From assembly GCA_965651815.1 (NCBI GenBank), contig CBFGTJ010000021.1, positions 1-27,164 on the forward strand: a stretch of DNA of 27,164 bases. Reading direction: 5' to 3'. The stretch is from CBFGTJ01 sp965651815 (GTDB lineage: Bacteria > Actinomycetota > Acidimicrobiia > Acidimicrobiales > Microtrichaceae). The notes beneath the pieces are model-generated. The model ran no database searches, was not told the DNA's origin, and saw only the letters and a list, made by a program, of their open reading frames with translations. Of the stretch, positions 1 to 7,140 are shown one piece after another; the stretch's first letter is position 1, and every line of letters begins with the position of its first letter. Made by a program: the position numbers and the translations under genes.

Positions 1-2
1 AG

Positions 3-686
3 TGCGTGCCGCCCCACGACCTCACCGGCGAGCCGGCCGTGTGGCCGACGGGTCCGGCCGGGGAGCGCCTCGCCGAGGTGATGCGCGCCAGCCGCGAGGT
101 GCTCGCGCGCTTCGACGAGCTCGAGGCGAACCAGGCGTGGTTGTGGGGGCAGGGCCACCAGCCGCAGCTGCCGTCGTTCCGGGACACCCACGGGGTCGAC
201 GCGGGCATGGTCACCGCCGTCGACCTGGTCCGCGGGCTCGGCGTGCTGACCGGGATGGAGGTCGTGGAGGTCCCCGGCGCCACCGGCTGGTACGACACCG
301 ACTACGAGGCGAAGCGCGACGCGGCGCTGTCCGCGCTGGCCGGCGGGCTCGAGCTGTTCGTGGTGCACGTCGAGGCGACCGACGAGGCGGGCCACGCCGG
401 TGACGTCGAGGAGAAGGTGCGGGCGCTGGAGAACTGGGACCGCCGCATCCTCGCCGGCCTCGTCGAGGGCCTCGACGGGATGGGGGACTGGCGGCTCCTG
501 CTGGCACCGGACCACCCGACCCCGCTCCGGCTCAGGACCCACACCTCCGACCCGGTGCCCTACCTGCTCGTCGACTCCCGCGTCGACGGCCCCGGCGGGG
601 AGTACACCGAGGCGGCCACCGCGGACCGCCACGTCGTCCCCGGCCACGAGTTGGTGCAGCTGCTCCTCTCACCTGCGTCGCAGTAG
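3..686 (+). CDS. ApgM-type (archaeal-like) cofactor-independent phosphoglycerate mutase / proposed homoserine kinase, C-terminal part
   Basis: The frame is open to the left edge, so about the first 40% of a normally ~400-residue protein, including the nucleophile region, is missing. The visible part has the alkaline-phosphatase-superfamily metal motifs: TDEAGHAGD (Asp codon at 381, His at 393), APDHPTP (Asp 510, His 513) and HTSDPVPYLL (His 540). The opening CVPPHDLTGEP and the NQAWLWGQG segment are typical of the COG3635/ApgM family. The family interconverts 2- and 3-phosphoglycerate, but a branch has been annotated as proposed homoserine kinase because it clusters with threonine genes. Here it directly precedes rho, where thrB stands in other actinobacteria, so the threonine role is plausible. 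The GTG at 6 is internal and is not the real start. Family call is firm; the substrate is not. Confidence 0.85.
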   Translation, partial: CVPPHDLTGEPAVWPTGPAGERLAEVMRASREVLARFDELEANQAWLWGQGHQPQLPSFRDTHGVDAGMVTAVDLVRGLGVLTGMEVVEVPGATGWYDTDYEAKRDAALSALAGGLELFVVHVEATDEAGHAGDVEEKVRALENWDRRILAGLVEGLDGMGDWRLLLAPDHPTPLRLRTHTSDPVPYLLVDSRVDGPGGEYTEAATADRHVVPGHELVQLLLSPASQ

Positions 687-698
687 CCGGCACCGGCG

Positions 699-727
699 TT
701 GCGGGGCTCCGGCCGCGTCGGTAGTGT
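699..727 (+). promoter_or_regulatory. Candidate rho promoter (TTGCGG-N17-TAGTGT)
   Basis: A -35-like TTGCGG (699-704) lies 17 bp before TAGTGT (722-727), which fits the actinobacterial TANNNT -10. The predicted start near 734 would give rho a leader of about 170 nt. The same -35 hexamer occurs before the atp operon. Beyond this, the 687-904 gap holds no gene I can support. Confidence 0.5.
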
Positions 728-904
728 CGGTGGACATCGTCCGGGCGGGTCCACAGGGCACCGGCCGGCGGTCACGGGCCCTCGACGGTCCGGCCCGCCA
801 CCCGGCACGACCCCGGGTCTCACCGTTCCAGGTGCGACGACCGGCCCACCACGCGGCAAGGCGCAACGCTCCGGCCGCCCGACACCCACGGAACAGCAGA
901 ACTC

Positions 905-2557
905 GTGAGCCTCGATTCGTTCGACCTTGACAGCCTGCAGCGCAAGGACCGCGCGCAGCTGGCCACCATCGCGCAGCACCTCGGGGGCAAGCCCGGGTCC
1001 CGTGCCAAGAAGGCCGAGATCATCGACATGATCCTCGAGCTCGCCGGGGTCACCGGCGGGGGCGAGGAGGGAGCCGACGCGGAAGCCCCGGCGGCGTCCA
1101 CCACCGAAGGGTCCGCAGCCGGCGCGCCCGCCGAGGAGGGGCCCGCCGAGGAGGGGCCAACCGAGGAGGACGCCAAGGAGGACGCCAAGGAAGGGCCCGC
1201 CCCCGGGGCGAAGGGCGCCGCCCCCGCCGAGGCCGAGGGCGGCGACGCACCGGCCGGGTCCACCGAGGCCCGCCAGGCCGCCCAGTCCGGCCAGCAGGGC
1301 GGCGGCCAGGCGGACCAGTCCGGCAACGGCGAGGGGGAGGGCGGACGGCGGCGGCGCCGTCGCCGGTCCCGTGACCGCGACCGCGGCGAGGACGGCGGCG
1401 ACGGCCAGCAGTGGGAGGGCGAGGTCATCGAGGTGGCCGGCATCCTCGACCTGCGTGACGAGGGCTACGGCTTCCTGAGGGTCAATGGGCTGCTGCCGAG
1501 CCGCGAGGACGTGTACGTCTCGGTGAAGCAGACCCGCCAGTTCGGCCTCCGCCGCGGCGACCTCGTCGCCGGCGCGAGCCGCCCGGCGAACCGTGGCGAG
1601 AAGAACCCCGCCCTGCTGCGCATCGACAAGGTCAACGGCCTCGACCCCGAGGTCGCCCGCGAGCGGACCCGGTTCGAGGAGCTCACGCCGATCTTCCCGA
1701 ACGAGCGGCTGCGTCTCGAGCGCGAGGACCACCCCTACGACGTGACCGGCCGGCTCATCGACCTCGTGGCGCCGATCGGCAAGGGCCAGCGCGGCCTCAT
1801 CGTGTCGCCGCCGAAGGCGGGCAAGACCACGATCATGAAGACGATCGCCCAGTGCATCGAGGCGAACCACCCCGAGGTGGAGCTGATGGTGCTGCTGGTC
1901 GACGAGCGGCCCGAGGAGGTCACCGACATGCGCCGCTCGATCGAGGGCGAGGTCGTGGCCTCGACCTTCGACCGCCCGGCGGAGGAGCACATCGCGGTCG
2001 TCGAGCTCGCGATCGAGCGGGCCAAGCGCGTGGTCGAGCAGGGCAAGGACGTCGTCGTCATCCTCGACGGCATCACCCGCCTCGCCCGCGCCTACAACCT
2101 CGCGGCGCCCGCTGGTGGCCGGATCATGTCCGGCGGGCTGGACACCGCGGCGATCTACCCGCCGAAGAAGATCTTCGGCGCCGCCCGCAACGTCGAGGAG
2201 GGCGGCTCGCTGACCATCCTCGCCACCGCCCTGGTGGAGACCGGGTCGAAGATGGACGAGGTCATCTTCGAGGAGTTCAAGGGCACCGGGAACATGGAGC
2301 TCAAGCTCGACCGGCGGGCCGCGGAGCAGCGGGTCTTCCCCGCGATCGACGTCGACGCCTCCTCGACCCGGCACGAGGAGCTGCTGCTCGACCCGAAGGT
2401 GCTCCAGCAGGTCTGGAAGCTGCGCCGCGTCCTCTCGGCGCTCGCCGCCGAGGGCGGTCCGGCCAAGGGCCTCGAGCTGGTGATCGACCGGATGCGGAAG
2501 TTCCCGACCAACGAGGTGTTCCTCGCGGAGATCGCGAAGGCGGCCCCGGTGCCGTGA
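905..2557 (+). CDS. rho: Transcription termination factor Rho
   Basis: Hexameric RNA-dependent ATPase that ends transcription. Order of parts in the 550 residues: Rho_N helical domain (about 1-47); a long low-complexity insertion (about 50-165) rich in Glu, Ala and Gly that ends in an Arg run and an RDRDRGEDGG stretch; the cold-shock-like RNA-binding domain (about 174-250, GYGFLRV); and the RecA-like motor. Walker A is PPKAGKTT with K307. Walker B is VVVILDG with D388. The segments DERPEEVTDM, FGAARNVEEGGSLT and FEEFKGTGNMEL are diagnostic. The GTG start is chosen because LDSFDLDSLQRKDRAQL immediately follows; no strong ribosome site precedes it. E. coli Rho is 419 residues, so about 130 residues are the insertion, as is common in actinobacteria. 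It has its own promoter and a long leader, and a hairpin follows the stop. Confidence 0.98.
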   Translation: MSLDSFDLDSLQRKDRAQLATIAQHLGGKPGSRAKKAEIIDMILELAGVTGGGEEGADAEAPAASTTEGSAAGAPAEEGPAEEGPTEEDAKEDAKEGPAPGAKGAAPAEAEGGDAPAGSTEARQAAQSGQQGGGQADQSGNGEGEGGRRRRRRRSRDRDRGEDGGDGQQWEGEVIEVAGILDLRDEGYGFLRVNGLLPSREDVYVSVKQTRQFGLRRGDLVAGASRPANRGEKNPALLRIDKVNGLDPEVARERTRFEELTPIFPNERLRLEREDHPYDVTGRLIDLVAPIGKGQRGLIVSPPKAGKTTIMKTIAQCIEANHPEVELMVLLVDERPEEVTDMRRSIEGEVVASTFDRPAEEHIAVVELAIERAKRVVEQGKDVVVILDGITRLARAYNLAAPAGGRIMSGGLDTAAIYPPKKIFGAARNVEEGGSLTILATALVETGSKMDEVIFEEFKGTGNMELKLDRRAAEQRVFPAIDVDASSTRHEELLLDPKVLQQVWKLRRVLSALAAEGGPAKGLELVIDRMRKFPTNEVFLAEIAKAAPVP

Positions 2558-2562
2558 GGGCG

Positions 2563-2591
2563 GGTGCCGGCTCGCAGCCACGGCCGGCACC
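2563..2591 (+). terminator. Stop-proximal hairpin after rho, no U-tract
   Basis: GGTGCCGG (2563-2570) pairs perfectly with CCGGCACC (2584-2591), with one further C-G pair inside, 5 nt after the rho stop. No T-run follows, so this is not a textbook intrinsic terminator. It may be an attenuator or a 3'-end stabiliser between rho and rpmE. Confidence 0.45.
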
Positions 2592-2657
2592 GCGCCATAC
2601 TTGTCCGTCCACCGATCTGGGCCCCGCACGGAAACCGGGGCCGTCACGGAGACCCCC

Positions 2658-2960
2658 ATGAAGCCCGGAATCCACCCCGAGTACCGCTACGTCGTGTTCC
2701 AGGACACCTCGTCGGGCGACTCGTTCCTCACGCGGTCGACGATCGAGACGAGCGAGACCACGACCTGGACCGACGGCAACGAGTACCCGCTGGCCAGGGT
2801 CGAGATCTCGGCCTTCACGCACCCCTTCTTCACCGGCCAGATGAAGATCGTCGACACCGCGGGTCGCGTGGAGCGCTTCGAGCGCCGCTACGGCCGCCGC
2901 AAGGGCCGCAAGGAGGCGGGCGGGGGCGCCGAGGCCGAGGCCGCCGACGCGTCCGAGTGA
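2658..2960 (+). CDS. rpmE: 50S ribosomal protein L31, cysteine-free (zinc-independent, type B-like)
   Basis: A component of the large ribosomal subunit, contributing to the bridge to the small subunit. The 100 residues begin MKPGIHPEYRYVVFQDTSSGD and contain FLTRSTI, the W-x-DG-x-x-YP block typical of type B, and HPFFTGQMK ... GRVERFERRYGRRK. The protein has no cysteine at all, so it lacks the CxxC zinc pairs of the C+ form. A 20-residue Gly/Ala/Glu tail extends beyond the usual end. The ATG at 2658 is chosen over an upstream in-frame GTG (2601) because GGAGA (2648-2652) sits 5 nt before it and homologues begin MKxxIHP. It lies between rho and the prfA group, as in other actinobacteria. Confidence 0.95.
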   Translation: MKPGIHPEYRYVVFQDTSSGDSFLTRSTIETSETTTWTDGNEYPLARVEISAFTHPFFTGQMKIVDTAGRVERFERRYGRRKGRKEAGGGAEAEAADASE

Positions 2961-2966
2961 CCCCAC

Positions 2967-2983
2967 CCCTGCACGTCGCAGGG
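2967..2983 (+). terminator. Stop-proximal hairpin after rpmE, no U-tract
   Basis: CCCTGC (2967-2972) and GCAGGG (2978-2983) form a perfect 6-bp stem with a 5-nt loop, 6 nt after the rpmE stop. No T-run follows. It is short, and is listed because similar elements follow several stops in this window. Confidence 0.3.
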
Positions 2984-3008
2984 CGCAGCTGAGCGCCGGG
3001 ACCCGCCG

Positions 3009-4046
3009 ATGAGCGGTCCGAACGAGCCGAGGACCACGGTGCTCGACCCCGACCAGCGCGACCGCCTGCGCAGGGCGAAGCTCACCGCGGTCGCCCGCGA
3101 CCGCCTGGGGCTCGAGGGCGAGGCCGTCGGCGTCGGGTCGCTCGCCGCGCTGCGCGCCGGCGACACCGCGGTCGTGCTCCTCGAGGAGGGCGACGCCGCC
3201 GCGCTCGCCGGCGCACTCGTGTGGGCCGACCGCAACCGGGCCGGCCGGGTCGTGCTGCTGGTGGAGCAGGGCGAGGCCCTCGTCGCACGGCTCGCGGGGC
3301 ACTTCGCCCCGGGAGGCGGCGAGGTCGAGGTGCTCGCGCTGCGCACCGACCGGGTCGAGCCGGTCGAGGCCGAGCCGCTGCCCGTCCCCGCACCCCCTCC
3401 GGAGGGGTCCGAGCCGCTCGTGCGCGAGCTGCACGCCGCCGGGGTCGAGGTGGTCGTCGAGCACGGTGTGGTCCGGGGCGAGGTGCTGGGCCTCGAGGTC
3501 GCCCGCCTCGTCCGCTGGCCGGTCGAGACCGGCGGCGACGGCGAGCTGCACCTGGAGGTCGGCGTCGGCAGGTTCGACCGGGACGCGACCGCCGCGGCGC
3601 GGCCCGACGAGACCCCCGCCGAGGGGTTGCGCCGCGCGGTGCGGATGGTGAGCGAGCACCGCCACCCCGGCGCCCCCGTCCACCCGATCCAGATGCTCGC
3701 CCGCCCACGGTGGCTCCGCTCGACGCTCGTCGCGGACCCCGCACGGGTCGGGGCGGGGTCGCTGCGTCCGGTCGAGATGGCGATCGAGGCCGGTGGGCTC
3801 AAGGACACCCACCCCGCCGCCGCGGTCGGCGTCGACGAGCAGGGCCGGGAACTGGTCGTCGTGTGCTCCACCGGCGCGGACCTCGGGCTCGTGCCGCTCG
3901 CCGCGGACGCCCGGGCGATGCACGCACCGTCGGCCCGGCTGGTGCTCGCCCTGCCCGAGCGAGACCTCCACGTCGTGACCCGCACGCTGGCCGGGCTGCT
4001 CCGCGAACCGGCGGAGCTGCGCGGCGTGCGACCCGACTGGGGCTGA
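3009..4046 (+). CDS. Unrecognised 345-aa protein encoded between rpmE and prfA
   Basis: I do not recognise this family. The ATG at 3009 has only a weak purine-rich site upstream. The protein is soluble, with no signal peptide or membrane segment. The N-terminal half alternates hydrophobic strands and helices (TAVVLLEEGD, GRVVLLVEQGEA, GEVEVLALRTDRVEP), suggesting an alpha/beta fold up to about residue 120. A Pro-rich linker (PVPAPPPEG, about 125) follows, then a second strand-rich domain (ELHLEVGVGRFDRDA; ELVVVCSTGADLGLVPLAADAR). It has almost no cysteine and no nucleotide-binding motif that I can name. It is separated from prfA by a single base, so it is almost certainly co-transcribed and perhaps translationally coupled. 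This points to a translation- or ribosome-related role, but that is inference from position only. Confidence 0.8.
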   Translation: MSGPNEPRTTVLDPDQRDRLRRAKLTAVARDRLGLEGEAVGVGSLAALRAGDTAVVLLEEGDAAALAGALVWADRNRAGRVVLLVEQGEALVARLAGHFAPGGGEVEVLALRTDRVEPVEAEPLPVPAPPPEGSEPLVRELHAAGVEVVVEHGVVRGEVLGLEVARLVRWPVETGGDGELHLEVGVGRFDRDATAAARPDETPAEGLRRAVRMVSEHRHPGAPVHPIQMLARPRWLRSTLVADPARVGAGSLRPVEMAIEAGGLKDTHPAAAVGVDEQGRELVVVCSTGADLGLVPLAADARAMHAPSARLVLALPERDLHVVTRTLAGLLREPAELRGVRPDWG

Positions 4047-4047
4047 G

Positions 4048-5130
4048 GTGCTGCCCGAGGCGCTGCGCGAGCGGCTCGACGCACTCGCCCGTGAGCACCA
4101 CGAGGTCGAGGCGATGCTGGCCGACCCCGAGGTGCTGGCCGACCAGCGCCGCTACGTCGAGATGTCCCGGCGCCACCGGGAGCTGCAGCCGGTCGTCGAC
4201 GCGTACGCCGAGTGGACGGCGACCGCCGGTGACGTCGAGGCCGCCCGGGAGCTGGCCGCGGACGCGGAGGGGGCCGAGCGGGACGCGCTGATGGCGGAGG
4301 TCCGCGAGGGCGAGCAGGCGCTCGAGCGGCTGACCGAGGAGCTCAAGGTGCTGCTCCTGCCGCGGGACCCCAACGACGACCGCGCGGTCATCGTCGAGAT
4401 CCGCGGTGCCGAGGGCGGCGAGGAGGCGAACCTGTTCGCCCGCGACCTGTTCGAGATGTACCGGGGGTTCGCGGCCCGCCGCGGCTGGAGCTTCGAGGTG
4501 CTCTCCGCCCAGCCGTCCGACCTCGGCGGGTACTCCGAGGTGACGTTCCGGCTCGCCGGCGAGGGCGTCTGGTCGCGCATGAAGTTCGAGGCCGGACCCC
4601 ACCGGGTGCAGCGCGTCCCGGTCACCGAGTCGCAGGGCCGCGTGCACACCTCCTCCGCGACGGTCGCCGTGCTGCCCGAGGCGGACGAGGTGGAGGTCCA
4701 GCTCGACCCCGCCGACCTGCAGGTCGACGTGTTCCGCTCCTCCGGGCCCGGTGGGCAGTCGGTCAACACCACCGACTCGGCCGTGCGGATCACCCACCTG
4801 CCGACGGGGCTCGTGGTGTCGATGCAGGACGAGAAGAGCCAGCTGCAGAACCGGGCGAAGGCGATGACCGTGCTGCGGTCACGGCTGCTGCAGCTCGAGC
4901 AGGAGCGGCAGGCGGCCGAGGCGGCCGGCCAGAAGCGGGCACAGATCGGTGGCGGTGGCCGCAGCGAGAAGGTCCGCACCTACAACTTCAAGGAGAACCG
5001 GGTCTCGGACCACCGCGTCGGCCTCACCGTGTACCACCTCGACCGGGTCCTGGCGGGCGAGCTGGACGAGATCAGCGACGCGCTCGTGACCGACGACCGG
5101 GCCCGCCGACTCGCGGAGGCCGGCGGATGA
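4048..5130 (+). CDS. prfA: Peptide chain release factor 1
   Basis: RF1 reads UAA and UAG in the ribosomal A site and triggers peptide release. The 360 residues match the family length. The stop-codon-reading tripeptide is PVT (191-193, within HRVQRVPVTESQGR), equivalent to PAT of E. coli RF1, which identifies RF1 rather than RF2. The catalytic GGQ is at 235-237 within SSGPGGQSVNTTDS. The GEGGEEANLFA-like segment (here GAEGGEEANLFA) and the C-terminal KVRTYNFKENRVSDHR are also diagnostic. It starts with GTG one base after the preceding stop. Its last bases overlap the prmC start (ATGA), coupling it to the enzyme that methylates the GGQ glutamine (Q237). Confidence 0.98.
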   Translation: MLPEALRERLDALAREHHEVEAMLADPEVLADQRRYVEMSRRHRELQPVVDAYAEWTATAGDVEAARELAADAEGAERDALMAEVREGEQALERLTEELKVLLLPRDPNDDRAVIVEIRGAEGGEEANLFARDLFEMYRGFAARRGWSFEVLSAQPSDLGGYSEVTFRLAGEGVWSRMKFEAGPHRVQRVPVTESQGRVHTSSATVAVLPEADEVEVQLDPADLQVDVFRSSGPGGQSVNTTDSAVRITHLPTGLVVSMQDEKSQLQNRAKAMTVLRSRLLQLEQERQAAEAAGQKRAQIGGGGRSEKVRTYNFKENRVSDHRVGLTVYHLDRVLAGELDEISDALVTDDRARRLAEAGG

Positions 5131-6020
5131 GCCCCGCGCCGGACGGGACGGTCACCTGGCGCGAGCTGCTCGGCGAGACCGTCGAGCGGCTCCGCGCGGC
5201 TGGGATCGAGCATGCGGAGTCGGACGCCCGCCGGATCGTCGCCGAGGCCTCCGGGGCCGGCAGCGACCTGCCACTGGTGCTGTCCGACCCGGCGACCCAG
5301 GGCGGGGTCGCCCGACTCGACCGCATGGTCGCCCGCCGGTCGGAGGGCGAGCCGCTGCAGTACGTGCTCGGCTCGTGGGGCTTCCGGTCGCTGGACCTGA
5401 TGGTCGACCGCCGGGTCCTGATCCCGCGCCCCGAGACCGAGGTGGTGGTCGAGGTGGCGCTCGGCGAGCTGGACCGGCTCGGCGCCCGGGACGTCCCCAC
5501 CCGCGTCGTGGACCTGGGCACCGGATCGGGTGCCATCGCGCTGTCCATCGCGACCGAGCGGGTGCGCACCGAGGTCTGGGCGACCGACCGCAGCGAGGAC
5601 GCGGTCGCCGTCGCCCGGGCGAACCTCGCCGGCGCGGGCCGTGCCGCCCGGCGCGTGACGGTGGTGGCGGGCTCGTGGTTCGACGCCCTGCCCGGCCACC
5701 TCCGGGGGTCGTTCCACCTGGTCGTGTCGAACCCGCCCTACGTGCCCGAGGGCGCCGAGCTGCCCGAGGAGGTCGCCCGCTGGGAGCCGGCGGATGCCCT
5801 GTACGCGGGGCCGGACGGCACCGACGCGCTCCGCGAGCTGGTCGAGGGCGCGGGCGCGTGGCTCGTGGCGGAGGGGGTGCTCGTGTGCGAGCTGTCCCCG
5901 GAGCAGGTGCCCGCGATGGTGGACCTGGCCCTGGAGCACTTCGCGGAGGTGCGCGTCGAGGCCGACCTGACCGGACGCGACCGGGTGCTCGTCGCCCGCA
6001 CCCCGCTCACCGCCCGGTAG
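5127..6020 (+). CDS. prmC: Peptide chain release factor N5-glutamine methyltransferase
   Basis: SAM-dependent enzyme that methylates the Gln of the GGQ loop in release factors; here that is Q237 of the RF1 encoded just upstream. The 297 residues have the N-terminal helical substrate-binding domain (about 1-90), the SAM-binding motif VVDLGTGSGAIAL (D129 to G135), and the catalytic NPPY at 202-205 followed by VPEGAELPEEV, typical of PrmC/HemK. The ATG overlaps the prfA stop by 4 bases (ATGA), indicating translational coupling. In many actinobacteria sua5/tsaC follows; here the next gene is on the opposite strand, 13 bp away. Confidence 0.97.
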   Translation: MSPAPDGTVTWRELLGETVERLRAAGIEHAESDARRIVAEASGAGSDLPLVLSDPATQGGVARLDRMVARRSEGEPLQYVLGSWGFRSLDLMVDRRVLIPRPETEVVVEVALGELDRLGARDVPTRVVDLGTGSGAIALSIATERVRTEVWATDRSEDAVAVARANLAGAGRAARRVTVVAGSWFDALPGHLRGSFHLVVSNPPYVPEGAELPEEVARWEPADALYAGPDGTDALRELVEGAGAWLVAEGVLVCELSPEQVPAMVDLALEHFAEVRVEADLTGRDRVLVARTPLTAR

Positions 6021-6033
6021 GCCCCGCCCCGGC

Positions 6034-7071
6034 TCAGGGCACCACGAGGATCTTCGCGTGCTGGTCGGGCGAGCCGAGCGCCTCGAACGCGCCCGGCACC
6101 CCGTCGAGGTCCACCTCGCCGGTGACCATCGCCTCGACGTCCACCTCTCCCTCGGCGATGCGGCGCAGCGACTCGGCGAACTCCATCGGGTCGTAGCCGA
6201 ACGAGAACTGGAGGTTCACCTCCTTGCCGACCGCCACCATCGGCCGGATCGTGTCGGGGACCATGCACACGCCCACGACCACGATCTGGGACTGGCGCGG
6301 CGCCGCGGCGATCGCCTCGTCCAGCATGCCGGGCACCCCGACCGCCTCGAACACGACGACCCGACGCCGCCCGTCGACGCGCCGCCACGCCTCCATCGCC
6401 GGTTCGGTCGACGGGTCCACCACCTCGGTGGCACCCAGCGCCGCGGCGAGCGCCCGGCGGGTGGGGGAGAAGTCCGCCGCCACCAGCGACTCGACGCCCA
6501 TCGCGGCGCACGCGGCGATCACCGCGAGCCCGACGGGTCCGCAGCCCAGCACCACGGCGCTGTCCCGCTCGGTGAGGCGGCTCAGGTTCACCGCGTGCAG
6601 CCCGACCGCCATCGGCTCGGTGAGCGCCGCCCGCCGCGGGTCGACCCCGTCGGGGACCTTCAGGCACAGCACGTCGGACAGCACCATGCGCTCGGCGTAG
6701 CCCCCGGGGTAGTCGTTGGAGTACCCGATCGCGTGCACACCACCGGGGTCGAGCACGACGGGCATCGACACCACCACGTCGCCCGGCCGGCAGTTGCCGA
6801 CGTTCTCGCCGACCTCGAGCACCCGGGCGGCGAACTCGTGGCCCATCACGACGTCGTGGGCGGGGTCCATGACCTTCGGTGCGAGCGGCCCCGCGTCGGC
6901 CGCCATCACCGAGGACATCTCCACCATCTGGTCGGCGTGGTGCAGCGCGTGCAGGTCCGATCCGCAGATGCCGCACGCGAGCACCTCGACCGAGACCTGC
7001 CCCGCGAGCGGTGCCCGCTCCTCCAGCTCGTCGACGACGAGGCCTCCCCCGCGCATGATCGCTGCCCTCAT
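6034..7071 (-). CDS. Zinc-type (MDR) alcohol dehydrogenase lacking the structural-zinc loop
   Basis: NAD(P)-dependent dehydrogenase of the medium-chain superfamily; substrate unknown. The 345 residues start MRAAIMRGGGL. The catalytic zinc motif ACGICGSDLH comes near residue 35, then VMGHEFAARV, then the Rossmann motif VVLGCGPVGLAV (around 185), and a C-terminal PDQHAKILVVP. The usual four-Cys structural-zinc lobe after the GD-V strand is absent: GDVVVSMPVVLDPGG runs straight through. An extra segment (HHADQMVEMSSVMAAD...) sits between the catalytic motif and GHE. The ATG is chosen from family alignment; a TAACCT -10-like box lies 8 nt upstream, so the message may be leaderless. It is divergent from the cyclic-nucleotide-binding gene and convergent with prmC. 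Confidence 0.93.
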   Translation of the reverse strand: MRAAIMRGGGLVVDELEERAPLAGQVSVEVLACGICGSDLHALHHADQMVEMSSVMAADAGPLAPKVMDPAHDVVMGHEFAARVLEVGENVGNCRPGDVVVSMPVVLDPGGVHAIGYSNDYPGGYAERMVLSDVLCLKVPDGVDPRRAALTEPMAVGLHAVNLSRLTERDSAVVLGCGPVGLAVIAACAAMGVESLVAADFSPTRRALAAALGATEVVDPSTEPAMEAWRRVDGRRRVVVFEAVGVPGMLDEAIAAAPRQSQIVVVGVCMVPDTIRPMVAVGKEVNLQFSFGYDPMEFAESLRRIAEGEVDVEAMVTGEVDLDGVPGAFEALGSPDQHAKILVVP

Positions 7072-7079
7072 GGGAGCCG

Positions 7080-7089
7080 AGGTTATTGT
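7080..7089. promoter_or_regulatory. Overlapping divergent -10 boxes
   Basis: On the minus strand TAACCT occupies 7085-7080, 8 nt before the dehydrogenase ATG. On the plus strand TATTGT occupies 7084-7089, upstream of the cyclic-nucleotide-binding gene. The two boxes share two bases, so polymerase binding in the two directions would be mutually exclusive if both are real. No good -35 was seen for either. Confidence 0.35.
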
Positions 7090-7140
7090 CAGTGCCCAGT
7101 CGGTGCGCCGGGACGCGCACCCGAGCACGAGGGGAGCGAC

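Noticed and set aside
687..904. Small gene between the ApgM-like gene and rho
   Set aside because: Short open frames exist but have no ribosome site, and their translations are low-complexity Arg/Gly/Pro; the gap reads better as promoter and leader.
2601..2657. Upstream GTG start for rpmE (19 extra residues)
   Set aside because: The ATG at 2658 has a good GGAGA site and matches the L31 N-terminus; the extra residues are unlike the family.
560..2659. Long open frame on the minus strand opposite rho
   Set aside because: High-GC codon bias keeps the antisense frame open; the protein is repetitive in Arg, Leu and Gly with no motif, while the plus strand encodes a full Rho.
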